From contig CM049308.1 in NCBI GenBank assembly GCA_026874595.1, forward strand, positions 95,528,624 through 95,592,623: 64,000 nt of DNA, written 5' to 3'. The position numbers and the translations under genes are program-made. This DNA comes from Sipunculus nudus. Lineage: Eukaryota > Annelida > Sipuncula > Golfingiida > Sipunculidae. Shown in pieces: positions 51,800 through 63,636 of this stretch (position 1 is its first letter; each line of letters begins with the position of its first letter). Under the pieces are notes generated by a model. It ran no database searches, was not told where the DNA came from, and was given only the letters and a program-made list of their open reading frames with translations.

Positions 51800-54480
51800 A
51801 TGAACAGCCGGTATAACTATCAGCTTACGCTTGTGCTGCTGACCGTCACGTTGATCATAGGTAAGTACACGTTTGTTATTCGATATATCACCTGTCGGTA
51901 AGATGAATCAGCTGAGGGGCCCGGCTGTGCTTCTCACCGTCACGCTGATCACAGCTAAGTACACGTTTGTTATATGATATATCACCTGTTGGTAACATTA
52001 ACCAGCTGGAGGGCCCGGCCGTGCTGCTGACCATCATTCTGATCACAGGTAAGTACACGTTTTTATATGATATATCACCTGTTAGAAAGATGAATCAGCT
52101 GAGGGGCCCGGCTGTGCTTCTCACCGTCACGCTAATCACAGGTAAGTGCACGTTTGTTATATGATATATATCCTGTTGGTAACATTAACCAGCTGGAGGG
52201 CCTGGCAGGGCTGCTGACCGTCACGCTGATCACAGGTAAGTACACGTTGTTATGTGATATATCACCTGTCGGTAACATGTCCCAGCTGAGGGGCCCGGCC
52301 GTGCTACTGACCGTCACGCTGATCACAGGTAAGTACACGTTGTTATATGATATATCACCTGTTAGAAACATGTCCCAGCTGAGGGGCCCGGCCGTGCTAC
52401 TGACCGTCACGCTGATCACAGGTAAATACACGTTGTTATATGATATATCACATGTTAGAAACATGTCCCAGCTGAGGGGCCCGGCCGTGCTACTGACCGT
52501 CACGCTGATCACAGGTAAGTACACGTTGTTATATGATATATCACCTGTTAGAAACATGTCCCAGCTGAGGGGCCCGGCCGTACTACTGACCGTCACGCTG
52601 ATCACAGGTATGTACACGTTGTTATATGATATATCACCTGTCGGTAACATGTCCCAGCTGAGGGGCCCGGCCGTGCTACTGACCGTCACGCTGATCACAG
52701 GTAAGTACACGTTGTTATATGATATATCACCTGTTAGAAACATGTCCCAGCTGAGGGGCCCGGCCGTGCTACTGACCATCATGCTGATCACAGGTAAGTT
52801 CAAGTTGTTATATGATATATCACCTGTTAGAAACATGTACTAGCTGAGGGGCCCGGCCGTGCTACTGACCGTCACGCTGATCACAGGTAAGTACACGTTG
52901 TTATATGATATATCACCTGTTAGAAACATGTCCCAGCTGAGGGGCCCGGCCGTGCTACTGACCGTCACGCTGATCACAGGTAAGTACACGTTGTTATATG
53001 ATATATCACCTGTTAGAAACATGTCCCAGCTGAGGGGCCCGGCCGTGCTACTGACCGTCACGCTGATCACAGGTAAGTACACGTTGTTATATGATATATC
53101 ACCTGTTAGAAACATGTCCCAGCTGAGGGGCCCGGCCGTGCTACTGACCGTCACGCTGATCACAGGTAAGTACACGTTGTTATATGATATATCACATGTT
53201 AGAAACATGTACCAGCTGAGGGGCCCGTCCGTGCTACTGACCGTCACGCTGATCACAGGTAAGTACACGTTGTTATATGATAAAACACCTGTTAGAAACA
53301 TGTCCCAGCTGAGGGGCCCGGCCGTGCTACTGACCGTCACGCTGATCACAGGTAAATACACGTTGTTATATGATATATCACCTGTTAGAAACATGTCCCA
53401 GCTGAGGGGCCCGGCCGTACTACTGACCGTCACGCTGATCACAGGTATGTACACGTTGTTATATGATATATCACCTGTCGGTAACATGTCCCAGCTGAGG
53501 GGCCCGGCCGTGCTACTGACCGTCACGCTGATCACAGGTAAGTACACGTTGTTATATGATATATCACCTGTTAGAAACATGTCCCAGCTGAGGGGCCCGG
53601 CCGTGCTACTGACCATCATGCTGATCACAGGTAAGTTCAAGTTGTTATATGATATATCACCTGTTAGAAACATGTACTAGCTGAGGGGCCCGGCCGTGCT
53701 ACTGACCGTCACGCTGATCACAGGTAAGTACACGTTGTTATATGATATATCACCTGTTAGAAACATGTCCCAGCTGAGGGGCCCGGCCGTGCTACTGACC
53801 GTCACGCTGATCACAGGTAAATACACGTTGTTATATGATATATCACCTGTTAGAAACATGTACCAGCTGAGGGGCCCGGCCGTGCTACTGACCGTCACGC
53901 TGATCACAGGTAAGTACACGTTGTTATATGATATATCACCTGTTAGAAACATGTCCCAGCTGAGGGGCCCGGCCGTGCTACTGACCGTCACGCTGATCAC
54001 AGGTAAGTACACGTTGTTATATGATATATCACATGTTAGAAACATGTACCAGCTGAGGGGCCCGGCCGTGCTACTGACCGTCACGCTGATCACAGGTAAG
54101 TACACGTTGTTATATGATAAAACACCTGTTAGAAACATGTCCCAGCTGAGGGGCCCGGCCGTGCTACTGACCGTCACGCTGATCACAGGTAAATACACGT
54201 TGTTATATGATATATCACCTGTTAGAAACATGTCCCAGCTGAGGGGCCCGGCCCTGCTACTGACCATCATGCTGATCACAGGTAAGTACATGTTTTTTTA
54301 TATATATATCACCTGTCGGTAGCATATACCAGGTGAGGAACCTGCCTTTCCGTTGACCGTCACGCTGATTACAGATAAGTACACGTTTGTTATATGATAA
54401 ATCACATGTCGGTAACATATACCAGCTGAGGGGCCTGGTCATGCTGCTGATCATATGTAAAATAACGTTTGTTATTTTAT
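51800..54480 (+). repeat. Tandem array of 93-bp signal-peptide-exon units
   Basis: About 27 units with intact or nearly intact donors from 51861 to 54282, plus about two degenerate ones to 54480. A typical unit encodes MSQLRGPAVLLTVTLITG ending in phase 1 at ACAG/GTAAGT, followed by 37 bp that ends in an acceptor-like CACCTGTTAG just before the next ATG. The first units (to about 52236) are 93-94 bp and more diverged. A nine-unit block (837 bp) is duplicated: the GTTCAAGTTG variant with ATGTACTAG is at about 52800-52840 and 53637-53677. Because 93 is a multiple of 3, the array is open over long stretches on both strands. The unit is homologous to the locus's own first coding exon (shared LLTVTLI). 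Confidence 0.93.
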
Positions 54481-57111
54481 ATATCATAATGAAATGTGAT
54501 GTCATAAAGGTTTACCTAAAACTCACAGAATGCTATTTTTTCCATTCGTTTAGCAAATTGATGCATAATCTGGTGTATGCTCAGCCATTATCTGACTGAT
54601 CATTTTTAGCTCGACTGACTGAAACTCAGAAGTGACCCCCCCACCATATTATTACAATTTAGTACAAAACCTCCAGTTTCTGAAGAAATAGTGCATGATC
54701 TCCATGATTCTTTGCATGCTTATTAATTATGGAGTGTTTCATCAGTTTCTGCATACTGGTGGTGCCACCCTGACTTTTTTTCAAATGTTTACCCCTTTTT
54801 TTATTCTCTATTTTTGATACCCTCAAAGATGTAGTCGTCCGTTAAGAGGGTACAAATCGTAATCATTCAATCTATAACTTTTATTTTAACATCCAGGGAG
54901 GCCAATGAAAAATCTTCTCGGAAACCTGAAATTAGGTCTCTGGTGTCCTTTGAGCTAAAGGGCTTTTAAGTACCCCTCTGTATAATAAAAAATCTTAATA
55001 CAAAACCTCCCGTTTCTGAACAACTAATGCATTCATCACCATGATTCTTTGCATGCACATTCATCATGGAGTATTTCATCAATTCCTGCAGGTTGGTGGT
55101 GCCATCTGGATTTTTTTTTCAAATTTTTACGCATTTTCTTTTAATTTTTTATTGTTAAGACCTTCAAAGAAGTAGTCGTCTGTACACAGGGCACAGCTCG
55201 TAACCATGTTCCTGGAATACTCTAAGTTGACATCCAAGAGAGGTCAATGAAACATCTCCTTGGAAACCTGAAATAAGGTCTCTGTTACCCATATCCTCCA
55301 AGCTATGCTTCAATTGAATGGGGATACCACCTACAAAATTTGGCATTTAAATGATAATATGCCTTTTGCCAATGTCTTCCTAGTCAGCTGTGCATCATGA
55401 CACCTGGGTCACTTGTTAATTTACATCTATTCTTTGCTTCAGTGGCCACCCAACGTTGCGAGGATATGAGTAAGTTTATATTTTTTAATAGTTTTGCAAA
55501 TGTAAAATAAGTATTGACTTTTCTGACAAAGGTCACTAATAGAATATGTTAACATTTTGGAGGAATTCCTTAGACGGTGCAGTTGCAGTGTTTTATGCAA
55601 AATTCATAAATTCACCGCCCATATCCTTCAAACATTAAGTGACTTACAGAGAACCGTGCGCTTTTCACTTTTCTCCCAAACAGTTTATTTGATCACGAAA
55701 ATATTGTACAATATATCGAAGTGTTGTCTCATATTTTGAATAAAATTGCTCCATTTAGACATAACACAGTTGTTGTCAGAAGTGAAATAGCCTTGTACAA
55801 CGAAAATATCCGCAGCGAAAAACAAAGATCATTGAGGCTTGAAAGGCAATGGCGTAAAACCAGGTTTGCAGGTGCATCGCCAAGTGTTTATTTTTAGCAA
55901 CGAAATCGCTTATTTTGAGCAATGAAATGTCTTCATCAAACGTTTCCTTGTTGCCTAAAAGGTCAGTGAATGTTCAAGTGACCTTAAGCCTCTTTCAAAA
56001 TTATAAATGGTCTCTTTGGAAATGACACTCAGAGTGAGTTCCCCCGCTATAAATCCACCTCTGCTTTGGCAGATGCTGATACTGCAGAAAAGTTAGAGAA
56101 AATACGCTTTGATAACAAGACGTTTTTGATAACAAGTCCTAACAAGACGTTTTATCAGCGGAGCAAATAATATTTACTCAGGTCAGCCATTCTGAAGAAC
56201 AAGTCAGGGTGATCATCCGTCGCTCAACCTGTAAATCGTGCATGCTCGATCCTATTCCGACTTGGATGGTTAAAGAACTCATCTCAGTATTAGTTCCTGT
56301 TATAACAAAGATTATCAATGAATCATTGCTTAAAGGACATGAACATGGCTCTATGAAAATTGCACATGTTACCCCACTGCTAAAAAATAAGTCGCTCAAT
56401 CCAGAAGAGTGTCGGCCAATGTCGGATCTTAATTTTCTCTCATAGATGCTTGAGCGTGTAGTCGAGAGTCAATTTTTAAACCATATGGAACAAATAATCT
56501 GCATGAACTGAAGCAGTCAGCCTACAAGTAACCACATGGAGTTCAGACAGCCTTGCTCAGTGTTCAAAATGATATTTTGTGTCCTCTTAATAGGAAAAAA
56601 TCGTACCCCGTACTTCTTTTCGTAACTTGGGTGTCATCTTTGATGAACATTTAACAATGACTTATATTAATTCGGTCTTGAGGAGCGCATATTTCCATTT
56701 ACGAAATACTGTTAAAATAATGCGGTATCTTTCAAATGGACTTACCTGCTGGTTCAGGTCTTGTTCATCTGTCTTATAACTTACCGTGCACTGCATGGTC
56801 TATCACCAAAATACACCAATGAACCGGTTTCATCAAATCAATCATCTCGCGCTTTCAGATCTTCAAATCAGCCAGCAGTACATTTATTCACGTTTGGTGG
56901 CAGGGCTTATGCAATTGCTGCCCCAGAAATTTGGAACAAACTTCCCATTCAATGTTCGTTGTACGGACACACTGATTTGTTTTAGGAGTCGTTTATTAAG
57001 ACTGATCTGTCCAGGGAAGCGTAATTTATAGTTGTTTCTGATGTTTTTCGGGGATGCTTATAAATATTTTAGATGCTTTTTTAAATCTATTTTATTCATT
57101 TTAATGTTTTA

Positions 57112-57162
<51 letters not shown>

Positions 57163-57260
57163 ACGCCGTTAGCTTCATTCTAACCACATTCACCTGATGA
57201 TCGGGTCGCATCCCGTGAAACAGTCTATTGTTAATTTACAGTGGTTTTTCTTCAGTGTTT

Positions 57261-57321
<61 letters not shown>

Positions 57322-60300
57322 CGCCTTGATTAATCATACATGCTTAGATATGTTGCGCTTTATATATGTGTATAATATAATAATAAAAAACATCCTTTTG
57401 TCTGGGATTTAGCGACCCTAAGATATAAGTGTAAGATTGCGTTAGGAGCACTACAAATGTGATGAACGTTTCTTTGATATGACATGCCTGAAGACCAGAA
57501 ACTAAAGATTCTTAGGCCGAGGTCAGACTTTTCTGCTTGAAAACCAAAAAAAATAGGACCAGCAACAACCCGCAAAAAGACAGAAAAAGCTTTTGGTCTG
57601 CATTATACGCAAATCAAGCTGAAGGTGTACCGGCAAGTGGACATTACCTCCCTGAAACATGGCTATGGAACCTGGACGCTGTGCAGCAAACATCTGAAGA
57701 TTCACGATCAGTTTTACTTTTGCCTACGAAAAAAAAAAAATTGGATGTCATGGGAAGACAAAATCCCCAACACAGATGGGCTGCTCAAAGACAACTAACG
57801 GCAGTTTGCACTCACCAAAGTCCTGCTTTGGCGAGGGGGGGGGGGGGGGGGGGGGTTTAACGTGTGGTGCTGGTGGAAGACCTCTGACCTCTAGCCCAAG
57901 AAACAGAGGACGGCAACTCGAAAGCGCTTTAAAGACGTTCATGGAGTATCCCTTAGAGCTTGTGCCATGCCTGAATATGACTTTGAAGTTTTTGGCACTT
58001 ATCACAGGCACAGGCTCAGGACTGCAGGAATGGCGACCGGACTTGTAGTAGTCTGACCAGAGTATGAACGCTTATCTGTAACGTTTGGACTGCGCCCTCA
58101 AATTGGCAGTTACCGACGTCTCCGTTTATTCGCCTCCCTTGACAAGTTAACATCTATTACTAACAGATATTTAATGTCGCTTTACATTTTAACATCTTAT
58201 ACATACAACTTTAAGAAGTATAATACTATACTGTACATTTTAAGAACTTCAGATATATACTGCCACTACATATATATACATTTTCTACCTACAGACATGC
58301 CACCAGAACTTGACAATTCTGGGTGTACCATTTCAATAAATGGTGAGTATGGTGCCGGATCTTTAAGTTGAAATCTGGCTTTTTCACTGAGAAAGGAGGT
58401 TACGTTCAAACTAATCATTTGACATTTACAGAAAATCGTGTATATAACGATATGTATAACTCAGTGTTTCATTTTTTTATTTCTTGGTCATCTCAGCTTG
58501 ACATTTAAGATAATCAGAAAATGTAATAATCCTGGCAGATAAAAGTAATATATCCGAGCAAAAGTACTGGTATAATCCTCGGGTTGCATCCTTTGGCTTA
58601 CTTTCAGACTAAGCGGGACATTTTAACAGCGAGTAAGAGAACGAAAACAAGGGAAAATACTGGGACACGGTCAGCAAATTAAATTTCACAATGCGCCCTC
58701 CCATAAATACTGGGATACGGTCAGCAAATTAAATTTCACAATGCGCCCTCCCATAAATACTGGGACACGGTCAGCAAATTAAATTTCACAATGCGTCCTC
58801 TCATCAAAAAATGGTGTCCACACCATCTGTGTCTGAGTTCAAGTCCGAGTCAGGTTACTCGTGTCTGAGTCAGGTTAGTCGTGTCCGAGTCAGGTTACTC
58901 GTGTCCGAGTCAGGTTACTCGTGTCCGAGTCAGGTTACTCGTGTCCGAGTCAGGTTACTCGTGTCCGAGTCAGGTTACTCGTGTCCGATTCAGGTTACTC
59001 GTGTCCGAGTCAGGTTACTCGTGTCCGAGTTCCCAAGAGTTCTTGAGATTTGATTCCAAGTCCACCTTATTCAAGTCCGAGTCATTTTGAACCGGAGTTC
59101 AAGTCTGAGTCCGAATCGAATACAAATCTCCGTATTATAAGAAATTTAAAATTTAAAATTTAAAATTGAGATTATCATGTGTATTTTACGTTAGTACATA
59201 TGCTTTTTACTTAAATGTTTAATTACATTTTTCTCTCTATGCAGAGCAAAAGCTTGCTATATATAATCCTTTTGGTGTATTCTGTTAGTATTTCGGATAG
59301 GTATGAGAGACTCGAGAGCGCTTAGGCTAATTTATCGAGTCCTAACCTCAGAGTCCGAGTTCAAGTCCGAGTCCAGGACCCCTGAGTCCAAACCTAAGTG
59401 CGTGTCACAAAAAATGGGCTCTAGTTCGGACAAGAGTCCATGTCCGGACTTGAGTCCTACATCACTGAAAATTGCATATTTAAAAAATAAGAGAAAATAA
59501 TTATCCACCATGGTGATAAGGTTTAACTTGTGCAAATATTTCTAATGCTTCGACCAAAAGATTTGAAATTCCATTCTAATGACTAATTTATCTTAAACAC
59601 TTTTCCTCTTTTAGACATGAGACAGCATCTTGAGATATCAGACCTGACCGAAATTAGAAGAGAGGAGTAATCATACATCCTTACTTCCTCTAATACATGT
59701 ACATCTTCCATTTGCCAGTATATTAAAATCAATGAATAAATCTTTCAGGGATGGAGACCCTTTTGAGAAGCGAAGGATTCCGTGCTCCGTTCATGGCTCC
59801 CCAGATGTACGTCTTTCTGAAGGCCGCCATCATGTGCCAGGGATCAAGTGACTGGAGTCAGGTGTTTGGGATAGTGTGTAGAAGCTGTAGAAGGCGGAGC
59901 GGATCAGCTCTACATGCCGAGGACAACCTCAGCTCTACCTGAGCCATAGACTGTCACCAAGAGATGTTGGTTATTTAAGGAACCAGGTCACAGGTAAACG
60001 GTGTGAGCTGTGGCTGGTTATTAACAGACAACCTTGTCCTACGTGCAGCAGTGCCCACCTACCAGCCGTGAGTAACTGGATCAGAGCACAGCTGTCTTCC
60101 TCAGTGGTTGTCAGGATGGCCTGGGCAGGTTTCCATCCTCATTTCTTTTACCTTTCTCTCAGGACTTGTCAGGCACAGAGGGGCACGGATCGGAGAATCC
60201 AGGAGGCGTACAATGGCTATCGCAGGCTTCGCCGTCTTCACTTTCGGCTGTATCGTTGCATATTCGAGTACCCTTGGTTTACTCGGTGGGGTGTCCAACA

Positions 60301-60466
60301 ACGCACAATATATTACAGACAAGGACAAACCAGGTGTGAGTGGCGGAGCATGAGTCGCTGGGCTCGTCGTCGGGCTCGTCGTCTACCGTCCATCGGTGTC
60401 AAGAACGACTGTCTGGGTACACCTGGCAAACCCAGTACAGCCATCATAGGCCTGAACTGGGCTTGA
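51800..60466 (+). CDS. Secreted AID/APOBEC-like deaminase locus 2 (probably frameshifted)
   Basis: Proposed exons: 51800-51860 (signal peptide MNSRYNYQLTLVLLTVTLII, phase-1 GTAAGT donor); 55443-55469 (VATQRCEDM, phase 1 to 1); 58295-58342 (MPPELDNSGCTISIN, phase 1 to 1); 59615-59666 (DMRQHLEISDLTEIRREE region, ends phase 2); 59749-60466 (catalytic exon). All have AG/GT borders. The first four are consistent in phase; the join to the catalytic exon is off by one base. The large intron 1 holds the tandem exon array and an interspersed repeat, and intron 2 holds LINE fragments. A leader followed by short Cys-containing exons suggests secretion before an extracellular role. Known: secreted metazoan AID/APOBEC-like deaminases are linked to immunity; assignment here is inference. 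Confidence 0.55.
54603..55417 (+). repeat. Copy of the TTTTTAGCTCRRCTGACT...GGGTCACTTGTT family
   Basis: Left end TTTTTAGCTCGACTGACTGA; right end 'AGTCAGCTGTGCATCATGAC ... GGGTCACTTGTT'. It holds two internal copies of a block with 'CAAAACCTCC(A/C)GTTTCTGAA' and 'GGTGGTGCCA'. It lies in intron 1 of the deaminase locus and stops 25 bp before the exon 2 acceptor region. Confidence 0.75.
56170..57030 (+). pseudogene. LINE ORF2 fragment in intron 2
   Basis: Frame at 56209-56445 reads SCMLDPIPTWMVKEL and later KIAHVTPLLK..NPEECRPMSDLNFLS, matching regions 1-2 of LINE reverse transcriptases. After a deleted middle, 56761-56985 gives LITYRALHGLSPKY and GGRAYAIAAPEIWNKLP, the usual C-terminal phrases of CR1-like ORF2. 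The catalytic palm is missing, so it is inactive. Confidence 0.8.
57112..57160. repeat. (TA)n microsatellite
   Basis: Pure TA dinucleotide run. Confidence 0.95.
57260..57317. repeat. (TA)n microsatellite, second
   Basis: TA run with one interruption near 57273. Confidence 0.95.
57470..57840 (+). pseudogene. LINE C-terminal scrap
   Basis: One plus frame gives KKTEKAFGL, then VDITSLKHGYGTWTL, LKIHDQFYFCLRKKKNWMSW and EDKIPNTDGLL. The 'YG..TWTL..K....L..FH.RCLR.I....W.DKI.N..VL' arrangement is typical of the C-terminus of another group of LINE ORF2 proteins. It runs into a G homopolymer (57835-57855) and is not a host gene. Confidence 0.6.
58656..58805. repeat. 51-bp tandem repeat, three units
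   Basis: Three near-identical units beginning AATACTGGGACACGGTCAGC and ending TGCGCCCTCCCAT. Confidence 0.92.
58832..59035. repeat. 20-bp tandem repeat, about ten units
   Basis: Unit GTTACTCGTGTCCGAGTCAG. Flanking sequence to about 59470 is full of 'GAGTCCGAGTTC' variants. It lies in intron 3 of the deaminase locus. Confidence 0.92.
59749..60466 (+). CDS. Catalytic exon of deaminase locus 2
   Basis: Acceptor TCTTTCAG. The first frame reads APFMAPQMYVFLKAAIMC, WSQVFGIVCRSC and HAED (from 59913) and would stop at 59938-59940. Comparison with paralogue 1 shows one base missing between about 59931 and 59936. The frame then continues as YLSHRLSPRDVGYL, LVINRQPCPTC (Cys ligands at 60035-60037 and 60044-60046), VRMAWAGF, AYNGYRRL and LYRCIFEYPWF, ending at a stop at 60464-60466 after an Arg-rich tail. 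Zinc site: H of HAE and both Cys of PCPTC, with the Glu as the proton shuttle. HAE and PC are about 40 residues apart, longer than in vertebrate AID/APOBEC. Another frame (60108-60353) shows a hydrophobic stretch but is not conserved with paralogue 1. Confidence 0.68.
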
Positions 60467-60939
60467 AGGCTCATATTGGAATGCATCAGGTACATCAGGA
60501 CTCGGTTTCATGTACAACTGAAAAATCAGTTTTGCTAAACTTGTCATGAGACTAAACAGTCAGAACTCCCGCCCCCACCCCAAAGTTTCTCTTTTGTTCT
60601 TTCATTTTCGTTCACTACTGTCTTGTTTATTTTTGCACAGTCATTCAGAGGATTAAATTCAAGTGTATCGACTTACCATAGACCCAATAACCCTGAAAAT
60701 GTTAACCAGCTATTCATTAAACCTCAGCCTATACTCATTATGCAGTTTATTAAAATTGAGAATAGATGGAATAATAGAAGTTCATGAGCCTCTCAGTCAA
60801 GAAAGACATATCCCTGTTATATAAAGGCCTACGTGTGTGCGTGTACAAGGAAAAACCCATCCCTGACGTCCCTGGGGGTATGCACGTATCCATATGTACC
60901 TATTTCACTACTGACCTCCCTATATGTATACATGAATAA
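60467..60939. other. Presumed 3' region of the deaminase locus
   Basis: ATTAAA motifs occur near 60714 and 60750 and could serve as polyadenylation signals. Nothing else seen. Confidence 0.3.
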
Positions 60940-61396
60940 ATTCACCCCTGACGCCCTTGTGCGTGTAAACGTACAAACATTCACCCCTTGACGCGACTGT
61001 GCGTATAAACGTAAAAACATTCACCCTTGCCGCGACTGTGCGTATAAAGTATAAACATTCATCCCTCGACGCGACTGTATATATAAATGTATTAACATTC
61101 ACCCCTTGACGCGACTGTACGTACAAACGTATAAACATTCACCTCTTGACACAACTGTACGTATAAACGTATAAACATTCACCCCTCGACACGACTGTAT
61201 ATATAAATGTATAAACATTCACCCCTTGACGCGACTGTACGTATAAATGTATAAACATTCACCCCTTGACGCGACTGTACGTACAAACGTATAAACATTC
61301 ACCCCTTGATGTATATATAAATGTATAAACATTCACCCCTTGACGCGACTGTACGTATAAACGTATAAACATTCACCCCTCGACGCGATTGTACAT
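60940..61396. repeat. 40-bp minisatellite
   Basis: About eleven units of CGCGACTGTACGTATAAACG followed by TATAAACATTCACCCCTTGA. It resumes after the solo LTR (62141-62170). Confidence 0.92.
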
Positions 61397-62140
61397 TGTT
61401 ACGGAACCTAATAACAACAGATCACGTAGTCGTGACGAAAAGAAGTCAGTGTTTTTTTTTGTTTAACAAATAATTATAATTTATTCTTAAAACAATCCTA
61501 ACATTAAATCCACTAAATCAATACAATTACACAATAAAACAATAAAAATGTACAGTACTAGAGCGTTCGGGTCCTAGGCTTTGATTCTGGATACCACCAT
61601 TGTCAAAGCTCAACAAGTCCTTTAAAACATATAATCCAGATGAACAGTTCACGTAAAGTCTTCTCAAAATCAATCTGTTGTAATCCAAAAGTGAAGTTCT
61701 GGTAATAGTCCCAAAAGCAAACTAAAGACTGAATAAAATCTGTTACAAAGTTCGAAGAATATCTATATGTGCTGCAATTATCGGAAGATCCATAAACTGA
61801 CTCATACTTTTTCGCGTCCGCTGGAATTTTTCTCTCTCTCCCCTCGGCTCTAAACACAGCCCCTATTTATAACTCATTTTCCGAAAATTCTAGAAATGCA
61901 AATCTCCACAGAAAAACACACACGTTACAGGAACAGACTTGAAACATCTAGAACAAAGAACTCTGTGTTTTTACATTTCAGACCCCACACGTGGGCCAGG
62001 TCAACTGGCACGTCTCCCATGGCAACGAACTATGCCGGCCTAACAGACACATGCAAGACTCTAGCGCACAACAAACCCGGGCCTGCCTAACACGAATCAG
62101 AATGTCAACAGCGCACAATAAAAAAAAGACAACTATAACA
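61397..62140 (-). mobile_element. Solo LTR, second copy, inside a minisatellite
   Basis: Plus-strand ends TGTTACGG...CTATAACA, so a minus-oriented LTR reads TGTTATAG...CCGTAACA. Homologous to 31427-32220 through 'GGAACC(T)(A/T)ATAACAACAGATCACGTAGTCGTGACGA'-like and 'CCCCTCGGCTCTAAA.CA.AGCCCCTATTTATA' blocks. Flanks ACAT and ATAT (61393-61396 and 62141-62144) may be a decayed 4-bp duplication. Minisatellite units lie on both sides. No internal retrotransposon genes. Confidence 0.75.
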
Positions 62141-62170
62141 ATATATAAACGTATAAATATTCACCCCAAT

Positions 62171-63635
62171 GCCTCTGTTGTCACAAGTAAGATGTGACAG
62201 TTTGTCTTCTTTATGATAGCTATTACAGAATTAATTATGGTTATTGGAATATATTAAAAGTTATGTTCGTTTTGGCCTTTTGCTGATACGTTGCGAGGTA
62301 AGGGATCATGTCTGTTTTAGACTTCTCTGCACCTGTCGTATGATCTACATTCGGAGACACCGGTATTTGCTTCATAGCAACGCCAGCACGTCATAGACTG
62401 TCAGGTCTTATCTATAGGTTTTCACAATTTACACAGCTACTCATTTAGTGACGTGGTGACTGACGGTTGACTGTCAGATTCTGAACACATCGTGATTACT
62501 CATCTGTAGAGACTTTGAAAGTCTTGCTTGACATTTAGGGATGCACGTATTAAACTTTCCAATTTAACAACATATGTTTAATAAAACATTCCTCTCGTTG
62601 ATCAGAATCTTACGCAGTTTGTCAGTCAAGGATGGGTTGATTTTACTTATTAGTAATGCTTGCTTTCTGACATGTTGTATGGACCCGTCAGGAGTTTCCT
62701 CACCTTTGGCAGCTCTTATAGTTAAACTAAATCAGGAACTTCAGTTCAATAGAACATAGAAATAGACATTGTTACATAATATTAACGTACAATTGATGTA
62801 AGACTGAATGTCAAAGCCGTAGTAGACACGACAGATCACGGAAAACTGTCAGATCTGGAAAGAATGTTAAAAAGGACTCCGTGAACTGACATTTCTGTGT
62901 GACACCATGTGATCTCATTGACCTTGAGTTCATATATTCATACATAGGTTAGGTACTGCTCTTACTTATGTACCTATAACATGCTAACTCCAAAGTATGT
63001 AATATAGTAAGTAGGATAGATATATTAAATTATAATTTTGAAGGCTAGGGTGGGATGGCGGTTTGAGAAGATCGGGACTACCTGTCCCTTCTCTTTGAAT
63101 CAGATCATTTAAATTCATTTATATATCATGCTTCACGGGAACCACTATTGTATTAACCTGCCCATCTTTATTTACAAAACTCTAACTATACAATTTGAGT
63201 GATTTTTTTTTGTTAAGCTAACCATCTACCATTTTAAACGGAAGCTTAACTAAATATCTAAATTGGCAGAATTCCACGTTTCCTAGCTTTTTAAAGGGCG
63301 CAGCACAAATTGGTGAATATATAAGGTGAGAAGCAAAGATATATCACATTTATGCTAAAAATAAGTTTAATTATGTCCTTATATATTTTATATCAAAAGA
63401 ACACTTTAGAGACAATTTTAAATCCATACTCCTTTACGTGTAAACAAACCACTCATTTACTGGAATAATGTAATGGATAAATAAAAAGAAAATACCACCG
63501 GATTTTCCATTTTTTTGAGTAAAGAAAAACTATTTCTGCAGTTTAGCAGAATATATCATTAAAGAATAGAAGGAACCTATTTTCAGATTTATGACGTTTT
63601 CCAGTAACGAGAAACAAATACCCATTGTTGCTCAC
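62171..63635. other. No gene seen
   Basis: AT-rich. Short frames (such as 62574-62759) have no recognisable domain. Confidence 0.4.
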
Positions 63636-63636
63636 A

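Noticed and set aside
51800-54480. CRISPR-like array
   Set aside because: Units are contiguous 93-bp tandem repeats with no unique spacers, in a eukaryotic context.
57537-58048. Gly-rich host protein across a poly-G run
   Set aside because: The Gly stretch is the G homopolymer at 57835-57855. The upstream part is a LINE scrap in another frame.
60108-60353. Small membrane protein with AIAGFAVFTFGCIVA
   Set aside because: The frame conserved with the paralogue at 44270-44467 is a different one.
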